The notes: generated by a model not told the origin, from the letters alone. Positions 17,748 through 27,595 are shown, counted from the stretch's first letter. The stretch: DNA of 64,000 bases from Archaeoglobus veneficus SNP6 (GCF_000194625.1 NC_015320.1:1410612-1474611), one strand, 5' to 3'. A program made the numbers and translations.

Positions 17748-17948
17748 ATGTTTCCCGTTCGCTGCTTTACGTGTGGGGCTGTCATAGCTCACAAGTGGGA
17801 GGAGTACTCCAAAAAGCTCGAAGAGGGCAAGTCTCCGAAGGATGCCCTCGACGAGCTCGGCATAAACAGATACTGCTGCAGGAGAATGTTTCTGACGTAC
17901 AAGTCCGTGATAAAGGAGTTTGCCCGCTTCCACGGGGCCGTGGGGTAG
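17748..17948 (+). CDS. rpoN: DNA-directed RNA polymerase subunit N
   Basis: A 66-residue zinc-binding subunit, the homologue of eukaryotic Rpb10. The zinc ligands are CFTCG (CxxC, residues 6-9) and the adjacent CC pair in NRYCCRRMFLTY. The last five codons and the stop lie inside the tRNA-Pro gene, because the TAG stop is part of the tRNA D-arm. Confidence 0.98.
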   Translation: MFPVRCFTCGAVIAHKWEEYSKKLEEGKSPKDALDELGINRYCCRRMFLTYKSVIKEFARFHGAVG

Positions 17949-18007
17949 CCTGGTGATCCTGCGGCGTTCGGGACGCCGTGACCCGAGTTCAAATCTCGGC
18001 GGCCCCA
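17934..18007 (+). tRNA. tRNA-Pro (anticodon CGG)
   Basis: A 74-base cloverleaf: acceptor GGGGCCG (17934-17940) pairs with CGGCCCC (18000-18006), the discriminator is A, the anticodon stem CGGCG/CGCCG encloses the loop TTCGGGA (anticodon CGG), and the T-arm is CCGAG-TTCAAAT-CTCGG. CCA is not encoded. The 5' 15 bases overlap the end of rpoN, so a primary transcript can give either an intact rpoN mRNA 3' end or a mature tRNA, not both. Confidence 0.95.
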
Positions 18008-18023
18008 CTTATTCCCGGAGGTG

Positions 18024-18266
18024 ATGATTACGGTTTCGAAAGCCAGTAGGAAGACCTTTCCCTTTGAATATACACGCTTTGAAAAAGCCCGTATCATCGG
18101 AGCGAGGGCTTTGCAGATAGCTATGGGTGCTCCAGTCCTTATTGAGACAGACAGAACCGACCCTCTCGAGATAGCGAGAGAGGAGTTCGAGAAGGGCATA
18201 ATTCCCATCACCGTCAGAAGAAGAAGAAACAGTTTTGTATGGCTTGAGCGCAATGATTTATTCTGA
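18024..18266 (+). CDS. rpoK: DNA-directed RNA polymerase subunit K
   Basis: About 80 residues, the homologue of Rpb6 and bacterial omega. The conserved core is [26 protein letters not shown] and the C-terminal [21 protein letters not shown] directly precedes the ATG at 18024; an in-frame GTG at 18021 lies within this ribosome-binding site. It lies 16 bases after the tRNA-Pro gene. Confidence 0.95.
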   Translation: MITVSKASRKTFPFEYTRFEKARIIGARALQIAMGAPVLIETDRTDPLEIAREEFEKGIIPITVRRRRNSFVWLERNDLF

Positions 18267-18277
18267 GGTGAAATTGA

Positions 18278-19489
18278 ATGATAATTGAAGACGTAAGATA
18301 TAGAATCGTTTTTGACAGCAGAGGAAACGAGACAGTCGAATGTGAGATTGAAGCTGGTGAAGTTATCGGAAGAGCAATTGCTCCGAGTGGCGCCTCAACT
18401 GGAAGTGAAGAGGCTATCGTAGCTGACCCGTACAAAATCGACGAAATAGAGGAGAAAATCTCCAAAGGTATTGTTGGAATGAGTGTCTTCGATCAATTCA
18501 GCGTTGATGAGGCTTTGAGAGAAATCGATGGAACTGAAAATTTCTCCAGCATTGGTGGCAACTTCGCAATTTCCGCAAGCTTAGCTACGGCCAAGGCTGC
18601 AGCCGAAATACTTGGCGTGCCGCTCTACGCATACGTTGGAGGGCTTGTGAACGAGATTCCATATCCTCTCGGCAATGTTATTGGTGGAGGAGCTCATGCT
18701 GAAGATTCGACAAACATTCAGGAGTTTCTCGTTATCCCAGTTGGTGCAAGCGACTTCTTTGAAGCGCAGCGAACGAATGCGATGATTCACAAGGCAATAA
18801 AGCAGGAGTTCAAGAAGAGGGGCATATTCGCAGCAAAAGGCGACGAGGGTGCATGGGCAGCCCAGATCAGCGATGAACAGGCCTTCGAGATACTCGAGGC
18901 TGCCATCGCGAAAGTCGAGGATGAGATGGATGTAGAGGTAAGGATTGGACTTGACGTTGCTGCCACCGAATTATGGAACGGGGAGCGCTACGTTTACAAG
19001 GATAAAAAGCTGAGCACGGAGGAGCAGATTACATACATAGCCGAGCTAATCGACAAACACAACCTGCTATACGTCGAAGACCCGCTGCACGAGAACGACT
19101 TCGAGGGTTTTGCCGAACTTACAAAGCAGGTCAAGTGCATGGTATGTGGAGATGACATCTTCGTAACTAATCCGAGAAGAATAAAGAAGGGCATTGAAAT
19201 CGGGGCGGCAAACACCGTTCTGATAAAGCCGAATCAGGTGGGTACGCTGAGCGACACGATAAAAGCCGTAAAGCTGAGCAAGGATAACGGCTATGAGATT
19301 GTTGTATCCCACAGGAGCGGTGAAACGGAAGACGAAACCATTGCACATCTAAGCGTTGCCTTCAACGCAACATTAATAAAGACGGGAGTTGTTGGCGGGG
19401 AAAGACTTGCCAAGCTCAACGAGCTTGTGAGGATTGAGGAGTATATGGACTCCCCAACAATGGTAAAGATCAGGAGGCTGTCAGGATGA
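18278..19489 (+). CDS. eno: Enolase
   Basis: A 403-residue glycolytic/gluconeogenic enzyme interconverting 2-phosphoglycerate and phosphoenolpyruvate. It shows [13 protein letters not shown] at the start, the GASTGSEEA loop, the metal ligands in IGLDVAATE and [10 protein letters not shown], the catalytic Lys in [14 protein letters not shown], and SHRSGETED. It is shorter than the usual 420-430 residues, mainly in the N-terminal domain, but the catalytic elements are present. It is part of the ribosomal operon, as in other Euryarchaeota, and overlaps rps2 by 4 bases. Confidence 0.97.
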   Translation: MIIEDVRYRIVFDSRGNETVECEIEAGEVIGRAIAPSGASTGSEEAIVADPYKIDEIEEKISKGIVGMSVFDQFSVDEALREIDGTENFSSIGGNFAISASLATAKAAAEILGVPLYAYVGGLVNEIPYPLGNVIGGGAHAEDSTNIQEFLVIPVGASDFFEAQRTNAMIHKAIKQEFKKRGIFAAKGDEGAWAAQISDEQAFEILEAAIAKVEDEMDVEVRIGLDVAATELWNGERYVYKDKKLSTEEQITYIAELIDKHNLLYVEDPLHENDFEGFAELTKQVKCMVCGDDIFVTNPRRIKKGIEIGAANTVLIKPNQVGTLSDTIKAVKLSKDNGYEIVVSHRSGETEDETIAHLSVAFNATLIKTGVVGGERLAKLNELVRIEEYMDSPTMVKIRRLSG

Positions 19490-20103
19490 TTAGGGAAGAA
19501 GGGAAAGCGCAGGAGGAAGTTTACGAGTATTTGATATCACCGGATGAATACCTCGCAGCGGGAGTGCACATAGGGACGCAGGTGAAAACGGGCGACATGA
19601 GGAAGTTCATCTACAAGGTAAGACCAGACGGGCTCTACGTCCTTGACATAAGACAACTCGACGAGCGCATAAAGATTGCAGGAAAGTTCCTATCTAGATT
19701 TGAGCCAGCAAAGATTCTTGTTGTTGCAGCAAGACAGTATGGCCAAAAGCCTGCAAAGATGTTCGCTAAAGTGGTTGGAGCAGACTGCATAGTTGGCAGG
19801 TTCGTACCGGGTACGCTTACAAACCCGATGCTCAGGGAATACAGAGAACCTGATGTAGTCATCGTAACAGACCCGGCGATAGACAGCCAGGCAGTGCAGG
19901 AAGCGACAGACATTGGAATACCTGTCGTAGCGTTGTGCGACTCTAACAATTCGGCAGCAAACGTCGATTTAGTCATTCCAACGAACAACAAAGGTAGAAA
20001 GGCCCTCGCTCTCGTTTACTGGCTGCTTGCGAGAGAGATTCTGAGGAACAGAGGAATATCGGAGTTCCCGTACGCAGTCGAAGACTTCGAGGCGGAGCTG
20101 TAA
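19486..20103 (+). CDS. rps2: 30S ribosomal protein S2 (uS2)
   Basis: A 205-residue protein with the archaeal uS2 signature: [63 protein letters not shown] and [35 protein letters not shown]. It ends the operon; the AT-rich spacer behind it carries the promoter of the next small gene. Confidence 0.97.
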   Translation: MIREEGKAQEEVYEYLISPDEYLAAGVHIGTQVKTGDMRKFIYKVRPDGLYVLDIRQLDERIKIAGKFLSRFEPAKILVVAARQYGQKPAKMFAKVVGADCIVGRFVPGTLTNPMLREYREPDVVIVTDPAIDSQAVQEATDIGIPVVALCDSNNSAANVDLVIPTNNKGRKALALVYWLLAREILRNRGISEFPYAVEDFEAEL

Positions 20104-20177
20104 CCGCCTGTTATCAAATTTTTCATCATCACAATCATTAGATAATCCTTAAATACTATTTTGCAAAACGCCCCCAT

Positions 20178-20339
20178 ATGACAGTCGAGGCGCGATTAGT
20201 GGAAAATGCTGAGTCCATTTTCTGCCCGCGCTGCAGAAATCCATTCCTTGCTATCAGGCTTGTAAATTCAAACTCAAAAGCTATCGAACTTGAATTCGAA
20301 TGTCCAGAATGCAAAACAGTGTACAGGATGAAACTTTAG
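20178..20339 (+). CDS. Small zinc-ribbon protein (53 aa)
   Basis: An ATG at 20178 opens a 53-codon frame ending TAG at 20339. Two CxxC pairs (CPRCRN near residue 16 and CPECKT near 44) form a compact zinc ribbon separated by beta-type sequence (AIELEFE). A TATA box (TTAAATACTA, about 20,150-20,159) lies about 25 bases upstream, indicating a leaderless mRNA. The position between S2 and TyrRS suggests a translation or transcription role, but no family is recognised. Confidence 0.7.
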   Translation: MTVEARLVENAESIFCPRCRNPFLAIRLVNSNSKAIELEFECPECKTVYRMKL

Positions 20340-20384
20340 TGTGGACAGGATAAAATTTAATAGTCATCCGGCTTAGCTGCCGGT

Positions 20385-21374
20385 ATGGATATTGACTCAA
20401 GGGTAGCGCTGGTTACGAGGAATGCTGTAGAGATTGTCACAGAAGACGAACTGAGGACTCTTCTTGAAACGAATGAAAAGCCAAGAGCATACGTGGGTTA
20501 CGAGCCAAGTGGTGAGATACACCTTGGCCATCTGATGACTGTAAACAAGCTTATAGACCTTCAGAATGCTGGTTTTGATGTTGTTGTCCTCTTAGCAGAT
20601 GTTCACGCCTACCTTAACGAGAAGGGTGATTTTGAGGAAATTGAGAGGATTGCCGAGTACAACAAGCAGGCGTTTATAGCTCTTGGACTTGAGGAGAACA
20701 AAACAGAATTTGTTCTTGGCAGTTCGTACCAGCTCAGCAGGGATTACGTTCTTGATGTCCTCAAGATGGCGAGAATCACCACACTAAACAGAGCAAGACG
20801 AAGCATGGATGAGGTCAGCAGGAGGAAGGAAGACCCCATGGTTTCTCAGATGGTATACCCCCTCATGCAGGCTTTAGACATAGCGCACCTGAAAATAGAC
20901 CTCGCTGTTGGAGGAATGGATCAGAGAAAAATCCACATGCTCGCGAGAGAGAACCTGCCTCGCCTCGGCTATCTATCACCTGTCTGTCTTCACACACCAA
21001 TACTTCTCGGCCTGGATGGCCAGAAGATGAGCTCTTCGAAGGGAAACTATATCTCGGTCAGAGACAGCGAAGAGGAAGTTGAAAAGAAGTTGAGAAAGGC
21101 CTACTGTCCCGCTGGACAGGTTGAGGATAACCCCATCATTCAGATAATGCAGTACCACATCTTCCCTCGCTTTGAAAAGGTAGTTGTGGAGAGAGACGAG
21201 AAGTATGGGGGAGATATCGAATACAATAGCTTCGACGAGCTCGTATCCGACTTCGCATCAAAGAAACTGCATCCAGCAGACCTGAAAAAAGCTGCAGCAA
21301 AATATTTAAACAAATTACTCGAAGCATCAAGGAGAAAACTTGCTGAGTTTCAGGCTGGTTGCAGTTGCGAGTAA
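20385..21374 (+). CDS. tyrS: Tyrosyl-tRNA synthetase
   Basis: A 329-residue class I aminoacyl-tRNA synthetase of the archaeal/eukaryotic type. It has YVGYEPSGEIHLGHLMTVNKL (HIGH-like HLGH), the tyrosine-binding helix with YPLMQALDIAHLKIDLAVGGMDQRKIHMLAREN, and KMSSSKGNYISV (KMSKS-like). The archaeal form lacks the S4-like C-terminal domain of bacteria, as here. TATA-like AAATTTAATAG lies about 30 bases upstream. Confidence 0.97.
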   Translation: MDIDSRVALVTRNAVEIVTEDELRTLLETNEKPRAYVGYEPSGEIHLGHLMTVNKLIDLQNAGFDVVVLLADVHAYLNEKGDFEEIERIAEYNKQAFIALGLEENKTEFVLGSSYQLSRDYVLDVLKMARITTLNRARRSMDEVSRRKEDPMVSQMVYPLMQALDIAHLKIDLAVGGMDQRKIHMLARENLPRLGYLSPVCLHTPILLGLDGQKMSSSKGNYISVRDSEEEVEKKLRKAYCPAGQVEDNPIIQIMQYHIFPRFEKVVVERDEKYGGDIEYNSFDELVSDFASKKLHPADLKKAAAKYLNKLLEASRRKLAEFQAGCSCE

Positions 21375-21422
21375 CAGGTTGACTGGTGAGAGATTGTACA
21401 ATAATTATAGAGAGGTGATTAT

Positions 21423-21710
21423 CTGACCGATGAGGTAATAAGGGTCAGGCTCCCTGACAGGAATAAAGGAGAAATGTTCGCTGTTGTAGAGTCCATGATG
21501 GGGGCAGGCCACATAAAGGTGAAGTGTGAAGATGGCAAAGAGCGGCTTGCGCGCATACCTGGCAAGATGCGCAAGAAGATATGGATAAGAGAAGGCGACA
21601 TTGTAATAATCGTGCCCTGGTCGTTCCAGGACGAAAGAGCCGACGTGATCTGGAGATACACAAATCCGCAGGTTGAGTGGCTGGAGAGAAAGGGTCTTCT
21701 CAAGTTCTGA
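21423..21710 (+). CDS. Translation initiation factor aIF1A, apparent CTG start
   Basis: A 95-residue OB-fold factor promoting ribosomal subunit dissociation and initiator tRNA placement. Homology covers the frame from 21,423 (TDEVIRVRLPDRNKGEMFAVVESMMGAGHIKVKCEDGKERLARIPGKMRKKIWIREGDIVIIVPWSFQ). The first ATG (21,474) would delete the first OB strand. The only start-like codon between the in-frame stop at 21,408 and this region is CTG at 21,423, set 6 bases after GAGGTG. A non-AUG start is therefore likely. ATA or ATC starts in this frame are less plausible. Confidence 0.85.
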   Translation: MTDEVIRVRLPDRNKGEMFAVVESMMGAGHIKVKCEDGKERLARIPGKMRKKIWIREGDIVIIVPWSFQDERADVIWRYTNPQVEWLERKGLLKF

Positions 21711-21802
21711 ATCTAATTTTCTAAATTTGAAGCCAAGCTTCTCTTTTCTGGAAAAAGTAGAAAATGAGTAAAAATGACGTAGTTAATATTGTCTATCTAA
21801 AT

Positions 21803-22780
21803 TCAGGACTCCCTCGTCTTGGCAGCTATCAGACATCCCCTTGCAACGCTGAACAGCGGGTCTTTGGCAACCCTGATCTCGGAAACATTCACGGGCAAAC
21901 CTATCTCGCTCAACCTCTCTTCGAAGAGGGCTTTGAATCCCTTTGGCTTTGATGTTCCACCTGCGAGCACGATTGGAAACTCCACAGCCGGTGGTGTCGC
22001 TTCAGCAAGCTTTCTGCTCAGGTTTTCAACCACGTGGGAGATGAGCTGGTCATAGTATATCGCGAGAGCTCCTTCTACGCTACCGAGTTCCACCTCTTTC
22101 TTCAGCTCGAATCCGCTCTCCTTCGTTGAGCAGACCTGCTCTCTCGGCAATCCAGTGGCTTTTGCAACGTTTTCGTCAATCCAGTCACCTCCCTGTGCGA
22201 TGCTGAAAGAGACTATAGGCGCTGCAAAGTACGCTGCCGTGACGTTCGTCATTCCCGCTCCGAAGCTAATACCGATTCCCGTGAAGCTCGTGTCCGCAAG
22301 CTCAGAATAGATGACTGCCAGACCCTCATCGATCACGAACGGATTGTAGCCGACTTTCTTTATCAGCGCCTCCATAGTCTTCCTGTGGTACAGCACCTCG
22401 ATGTCCGAGTCAATGGGCTTTGCCGGAGAGGATATGCACGCAACCTCGCCTGCATTGGCTGGCGAGCCAACTACCTTTTCTATCATAAGCTTTATAATCG
22501 GAAGTGCCTCCTTCTCCTCGGGGCTCAGAACGCCAGACTTCATCGGCCTCCTCGTGTTCTTCTTAAATATCGTTGCAAACTTCAGAGCATCGTCTCCAAG
22601 CACGTAGATCTTGTTCCCCTTGATAACGTAAGCAACCCTCGCGTTGTCCAGCATCATCTTCGTCATCTCGTTGTACTCCAGCTCGAGGAACGCGTTCCTC
22701 TGCTGCACGAACACGACATTTTCTCCTTCCATTTCCGCACAAATTATATTCATCGTTCCTATATCCAGACCCTTTGCCAT
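21803..22780 (-). CDS. Actin/MreB/ParM-like ATPase
   Basis: A 325-residue protein with the actin-fold motifs: phosphate 1 AKGLDIGTMNIICAE (residues 2-16), phosphate 2 TGIGISFGAGMTNVTAAYF (about 166-184), and the adenosine motif IVLAGGTSKPKGF (about 271-283). It probably binds ATP and may polymerise. The sequence does not look like DnaK or crenactin and is closer to MreB/FtsA-type archaeal actins. It lies 23 bases downstream of a four-helix membrane protein gene, so the two are probably one operon and may form a membrane-tethered filament system. Confidence 0.8.
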   Translation of the reverse strand: MAKGLDIGTMNIICAEMEGENVVFVQQRNAFLELEYNEMTKMMLDNARVAYVIKGNKIYVLGDDALKFATIFKKNTRRPMKSGVLSPEEKEALPIIKLMIEKVVGSPANAGEVACISSPAKPIDSDIEVLYHRKTMEALIKKVGYNPFVIDEGLAVIYSELADTSFTGIGISFGAGMTNVTAAYFAAPIVSFSIAQGGDWIDENVAKATGLPREQVCSTKESGFELKKEVELGSVEGALAIYYDQLISHVVENLSRKLAEATPPAVEFPIVLAGGTSKPKGFKALFEERLSEIGLPVNVSEIRVAKDPLFSVARGCLIAAKTRES

Positions 22781-22803
22781 ATTTCAACCTCCGGTACAGA
22801 TTT

Positions 22804-23556
22804 TTAACCACCAAAAAGTTTGAACTTCTTCTTATCCTCCTTTTTGAGTTTCTCCTCTTCAAGCATTTTCAGTATTTTCGATGCTTCGTTAACATCGTTA
22901 ACTTCTGCCTTTTTAATCCTCAGCTTCCCTGTGCTGACCTTGATCAGCTCGTTAGCCTCGGGAACTGTGTCCTTAATCTTCACGACTCTGCCCCTGCGCT
23001 CCTGCAGAACCTTACCCACCTTGATGTCAGCCTTTGGTTCGACTATCTTCAAGTCCAGCGCGCTGTCCTCGAACTTCGGCACGATGATCTTTGCCTCCTC
23101 GTAATCGATATCTGTATCGATTTTCTTCTCTAATTTCTTCCTTTCAGTGTATGTTGTCCTGATAGTCTTTGTTCCCTCGATTATCCTCATCACTGCCTCC
23201 GCAAAAGAACTGCTGAAAAATAGCACAAGGCCAAGGGCATACAGGACTGCGACATAGATTACCTGTGGGTAGTACCAATTCTCAGGATACAGCACAATAA
23301 AGAGGAGGACTGCTGAGATAGTTGCGGCAAATCCTGCCAGAGTGGCTGGCTTGTATCTTCTGAAGCCATACATTGCGTTTATACCGTAGAGTGCCAGCGG
23401 AACTGCTAAACCCACTATCGTAAATGTTAGCTCCACCTCGAATGGCTCGGAGCGACGGTTAAGGCGAAACAAACCGATTAACAGCAATCCTATGAAAAGC
23501 AGGCAAACCCCGATGGCAAAAAGCAATGAGGGCGTATAGTAGTCCTTCTTCCTCAT
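22804..23556 (-). CDS. Membrane protein with charged cytoplasmic tail, partner of the actin-like protein
   Basis: A 250-residue protein with four hydrophobic helices in residues 8-118. About 130 mostly cytoplasmic residues follow: a coiled-coil stretch (TYTERKKLEKKIDTDIDYEEAKIIVPKF), a small beta-rich part with RRGRVVKIKDTV, and a Lys/Glu-rich end. No family is recognised. It is immediately upstream of and co-directional with the actin-like gene, suggesting it could be a membrane anchor for that filament; this is inference from position only. Confidence 0.65.
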   Translation of the reverse strand: MRKKDYYTPSLLFAIGVCLLFIGLLLIGLFRLNRRSEPFEVELTFTIVGLAVPLALYGINAMYGFRRYKPATLAGFAATISAVLLFIVLYPENWYYPQVIYVAVLYALGLVLFFSSSFAEAVMRIIEGTKTIRTTYTERKKLEKKIDTDIDYEEAKIIVPKFEDSALDLKIVEPKADIKVGKVLQERRGRVVKIKDTVPEANELIKVSTGKLRIKKAEVNDVNEASKILKMLEEEKLKKEDKKKFKLFGG

Positions 23557-23761
23557 TGAGATTGGTTCCTGTTTTGTGGTGTTATAAAACTATCGATACT
23601 GACATTTTTCGAATTGGGTTTATTGGTAGTATTTTATATTGAAATTTACAGTAACTTTCCAAAATTATGTTGAGGATATCTTTAAGGCAGTACCGTATAT
23701 TTAACTCCCATGTGGGCTTCCGCCAAGGCTGTGGATATTTTCTATTCGACACACTCCCATC

Positions 23762-23865
23762 CGGGCTTCTAAGCCCACTTTAACGAGTCGTTCGGTGAGG
23801 AGTTCTCCCCAATCTAAACGTCGGGCTTTTAAGCCCAGTTAGTTACCGGGGTACACTCCTCACCG
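23762..23865 (-). ncRNA. Candidate bridge/seek RNA of the IS1111-like element
   Basis: Read on the minus strand, this segment forms an 11-bp stem of CGGTGAGGAGT (23,855-23,865) with ACTCCTCACCG (23,793-23,803). Inside it are a 3x3 internal loop, a CCCC/GGGG helix and the hairpin GGGCTT-AA-AAGCCC style palindrome at 23,823-23,836. Outside it, a second hairpin lies at 23,763-23,776. Part of the stem overlaps the last codons of the transposase. Such structured RNAs guide target choice by IS110-family recombinases, and in IS1111 they lie 3' of the gene, as here. Structure seen; function inferred. Confidence 0.5.
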
Positions 23866-24863
23866 TAGTAGCTTGTAGGAGTATAACTTATATAAGGCTT
23901 TTTATCTCTCAGCACCGCATATACGACTGTTAGAAGTTTCCTTGCTGTTGCAACTATGGCCTTCTGGGATCCCTTTCTCTGTTTTATTCTCTCGTAGAAT
24001 TGCCTGAATCTTTCATCTTTCCTTATTGCAACGAAGGCACACTGAACGAGAACCCACCTGAGAAGTTTGTTCCCCTCCTTCGTTATCCTTCCAGTGATTG
24101 TTTTGTTTCCGGACTGTCTTGTGGAGGGTACTAAGCCAGCATAGCTGCAGAGCTTCTTTGAGTTCGGGAAACGCTTTATGTCGCCAATCTCAGCGTAGAT
24201 TAGCAGGGCTGAGAAGTAGCCTATTCCTGGAATGGTTGTTAGAAGCACGGTTTCTTCATTCTCCAAGCACTTCTGCCTTATTTCTTTATCTATTTCCTTA
24301 ATTTCATTCTCGATTGATGAAAGGATCCTCAGATAGCGATCTATCCACTCGTTGTTTAAAGAGTTTAGAAATTCCCTTCCTTCTGAATTGAAGAGATTCC
24401 CATCGTACTTTATTCCGTTCTTTGCGAGGATTGAATGAATTCTGTTCTTTGTTGAGGTTGAAAGCTTTTTCAGTCTTATCCTTTCCCTTATTATCTCCCT
24501 CAGCTCCATTATTTCATCTGGTGGTAGATAGGCAGTTGGGAGGAAGTTTGTTCTTGCTAAATCGGCTAATACTTTTGCATCTACTCTGTCTGTCTTCTTC
24601 TTTGATTCCGCTATCAGTTTGGTTTTGTACGGATGGGAGAGGAGGACTTCGTTTTTCTTTCTGAGTTTTCTTGCAAGGTTTATCGCTGTTGTTGTTGGCT
24701 CCAATATGATTGTTCTGTTTCCAGGAATATTCTCCAGGAATTTTTCAAGCTCTTCAGTTCTTACTTTCTTTTCCAGGATTATTTCTCCGTTCTCTTTCAT
24801 AGCGCATACGAAGGAGAAATTCTTATGTACGTCTACACCTACGTATACACGGCTTCCGCCCAT
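23829..24863 (-). CDS. IS110-family transposase (DEDD recombinase)
   Basis: A 344-residue protein with an N-terminal RuvC-like DEDD domain (YVGVDVHKNFSFVCA with the first Asp, IILEPTTTAINLA with the Glu, KKTDRVDAKVLADLA with the Asp pair) and a C-terminal Tnp_20 domain (TIPGIGYFSALLIYAEIGDIKRF and SYAGLVPSTRQSGNKTITGRITKEGNK with the candidate catalytic serine). Length is normal and the frame is intact. GGAGGGAT precedes the ATG, and a TATA (CTTAAATACTCC) lies at the element end near 24,890-24,900. Confidence 0.93.
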   Translation of the reverse strand: MGGSRVYVGVDVHKNFSFVCAMKENGEIILEKKVRTEELEKFLENIPGNRTIILEPTTTAINLARKLRKKNEVLLSHPYKTKLIAESKKKTDRVDAKVLADLARTNFLPTAYLPPDEIMELREIIRERIRLKKLSTSTKNRIHSILAKNGIKYDGNLFNSEGREFLNSLNNEWIDRYLRILSSIENEIKEIDKEIRQKCLENEETVLLTTIPGIGYFSALLIYAEIGDIKRFPNSKKLCSYAGLVPSTRQSGNKTITGRITKEGNKLLRWVLVQCAFVAIRKDERFRQFYERIKQRKGSQKAIVATARKLLTVVYAVLRDKKPYISYTPTSYYGEECTPVTNWA

Positions 24864-24938
24864 CCTATCCCTCCAATCTTATTTCGGTTGGAGTATTTAA
24901 GGGCGGAAGCCCAACATGTTATCTAAACATTAATATAG

Positions 24939-26283
<1,345 letters not shown>

Positions 26284-26298
26284 TTTTCGGAATACCTA

Positions 26299-26312
26299 AA
26301 ATTTAAATAGCC
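26299..26312 (+). promoter_or_regulatory. Promoter of the NifX-like/MinD-like cluster
   Basis: AAATTTAAATAGCC is a strong TATA element about 20-33 bases before the ATG at 26,332, giving a leaderless transcript. Confidence 0.6.
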
Positions 26313-26331
26313 GCAAGCAAGTCTTAACTCT

Positions 26332-26754
26332 ATGAGAATTGCTGCTTCAACAACGAAAGGTGGACTTGACGACGTGGTTACGGACATTTTTGGAAGAGCA
26401 CCGTGCTTCACAATCGTTGACGTGAAAGACGGAAAGGTCGGTAGCTTCGAGGTTGTGAAGAACGAGAGCGCTGCGGCGAGCGGTGGGGCTGGTATCGCCG
26501 CTTCACAGCTCATGGTTGACAGAGATGTGGATGCTGTTCTGACAGGAAAACTCGGACCCAACGCCTACAACGTTCTGAACGCTGCCGGCATTAAGGTATA
26601 CATGGCGGCAGGAATAAAAGTCAGCGAAGCTGTGGAAAAGCTGCTCAGAGGCGAGCTCGAAGAGATTACGGCTCCGTCTGGAGGGAAAGGCGGAGGAATG
26701 GGAAGAGGTATGGGACGAGGCATGGGTAGGGGGATGGGCAGAGGAAGGTTTTAG
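26332..26754 (+). CDS. NifX/NafY-like (MTH1175-type) cofactor-binding protein with Gly-Met-Arg tail
   Basis: A 140-residue protein. Residues 1-110 form the dinitrogenase iron-molybdenum-cofactor fold (MRIAASTTKGGLDDVVTDIFGRAPCFTIVDVKDGK, AGIAASQLMVDRDVDAVLTGKLGPNA). The tail is a simple repeat of Met-Gly-Arg-Gly units. Members of this fold bind Fe-S or Mo-Cu-S clusters. It is followed by two MinD-like ATPases with ferredoxin insertions and an Mrp ATPase, the same set as in the orange-protein (ORP) system described in Desulfovibrio. Confidence 0.85.
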   Translation: MRIAASTTKGGLDDVVTDIFGRAPCFTIVDVKDGKVGSFEVVKNESAAASGGAGIAASQLMVDRDVDAVLTGKLGPNAYNVLNAAGIKVYMAAGIKVSEAVEKLLRGELEEITAPSGGKGGGMGRGMGRGMGRGMGRGRF

Positions 26755-26782
26755 ACAAGTTGATGCTTCAAGAAGGGAAAAT

Positions 26783-27595
26783 ATGCGCATCGCCGTCGCG
26801 TCCGGAAAAGGTGGAACAGGGAAAACAACAATTGCCGTAAACCTCGCTTACTTCAACAGTCTGCCTCTCTTCGATCTCGATGTAGAGGAGCCAAACGACC
26901 ACATATTTATCGCAGGAGACGTAAAAAAAGAAGAACCCGTTTACAGACCCGTCCCGGTTGTCGATTCTGCAAAGTGCACACTCTGCGGGAAATGCAGAGA
27001 AGTGTGCCAGTACAACGCAATCGTTGTCCTGAAAGATTCAGTGGTCATATTTCCGGAAATCTGCCATAGCTGCGGAGCATGCAGCTACTTCTGCCCAGAA
27101 GAGGCCATAAGCGAAAATGGAAGGCAGGTCGGAAAAATAGTCGAAGTTGAGGGCGATATAAAGCTCGTTTACGGTGAACTGGCCATAGGGGAAGCATCAC
27201 CTGTACCGCTAATCAGAGAAGTTAAGAAAAAAGTAGCAGAAAAAGCTATCCTCGACTGCCCGCCTGGCGTCTCGTGTCCGATGGTGGAGAGCATAAGGGA
27301 TGCAGACTTTGTCGTGCTCGTTGCAGAACCTTCACCGCTCAGCATGCACGATCTGAAGCTTGCTGTTGAAGTTGTCAGGAGCTTTAACAGGCCCTTTGGC
27401 GTCGTTATAAACAAGCACGGTTTGCCGTTCGACATAGAGAGCTACTGCACGAATGAAGGAATGCCTATTCTTGGCAGAATCCCCTTCAGCCCAGAAATCG
27501 CGAAGGCTTATTCAAGAGGAAAGCTCCTCTTTGAATACAAACAGGTTTTCAAGGATATTTATCGAACAATCAGAGATACTACGGAGGTGGATTAA
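26783..27595 (+). CDS. MinD-family ATPase with inserted 2[4Fe-4S] ferredoxin domain (first copy)
   Basis: A 270-residue deviant-Walker ATPase: SGKGGTGKTT at residues 7-16, a ferredoxin-like insertion with C65, C68, C71, C75 and C94, C97, C100, C104, then AILDCPPGVSCPMVESIRDADFVVLVAEPSP. Such proteins act with NifX/ORP-type proteins and probably couple ATP hydrolysis to cluster transfer or electron flow. The last base of its stop codon is the first base of the next gene's ATG, so the two are tightly coupled. Confidence 0.9.
   Translation: MRIAVASGKGGTGKTTIAVNLAYFNSLPLFDLDVEEPNDHIFIAGDVKKEEPVYRPVPVVDSAKCTLCGKCREVCQYNAIVVLKDSVVIFPEICHSCGACSYFCPEEAISENGRQVGKIVEVEGDIKLVYGELAIGEASPVPLIREVKKKVAEKAILDCPPGVSCPMVESIRDADFVVLVAEPSPLSMHDLKLAVEVVRSFNRPFGVVINKHGLPFDIESYCTNEGMPILGRIPFSPEIAKAYSRGKLLFEYKQVFKDIYRTIRDTTEVD

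Larger units (their letters stand above)
23709..24918 (-). mobile_element. IS110-family (IS1111-like) insertion sequence
   Basis: One transposase gene lies between an imperfect inverted repeat: CATGTGGGCTTCCGCC at 23,709-23,724, and its complement at 24,902-24,918 with one extra base. Short sub-terminal inverted repeats and a long non-coding segment on the 3' side of the gene are features of the IS1111 subgroup. The exact ends cannot be fixed because this family makes no target duplication; the true element may extend some bases beyond these coordinates. Confidence 0.75.

Noticed and set aside
23763-23836. Repeated GGGCTT...AAGCCC units considered as a CRISPR-like array
   Set aside because: There are only two hairpin copies plus element-end relatives, with no regular spacers; they fit a structured RNA of the IS better.
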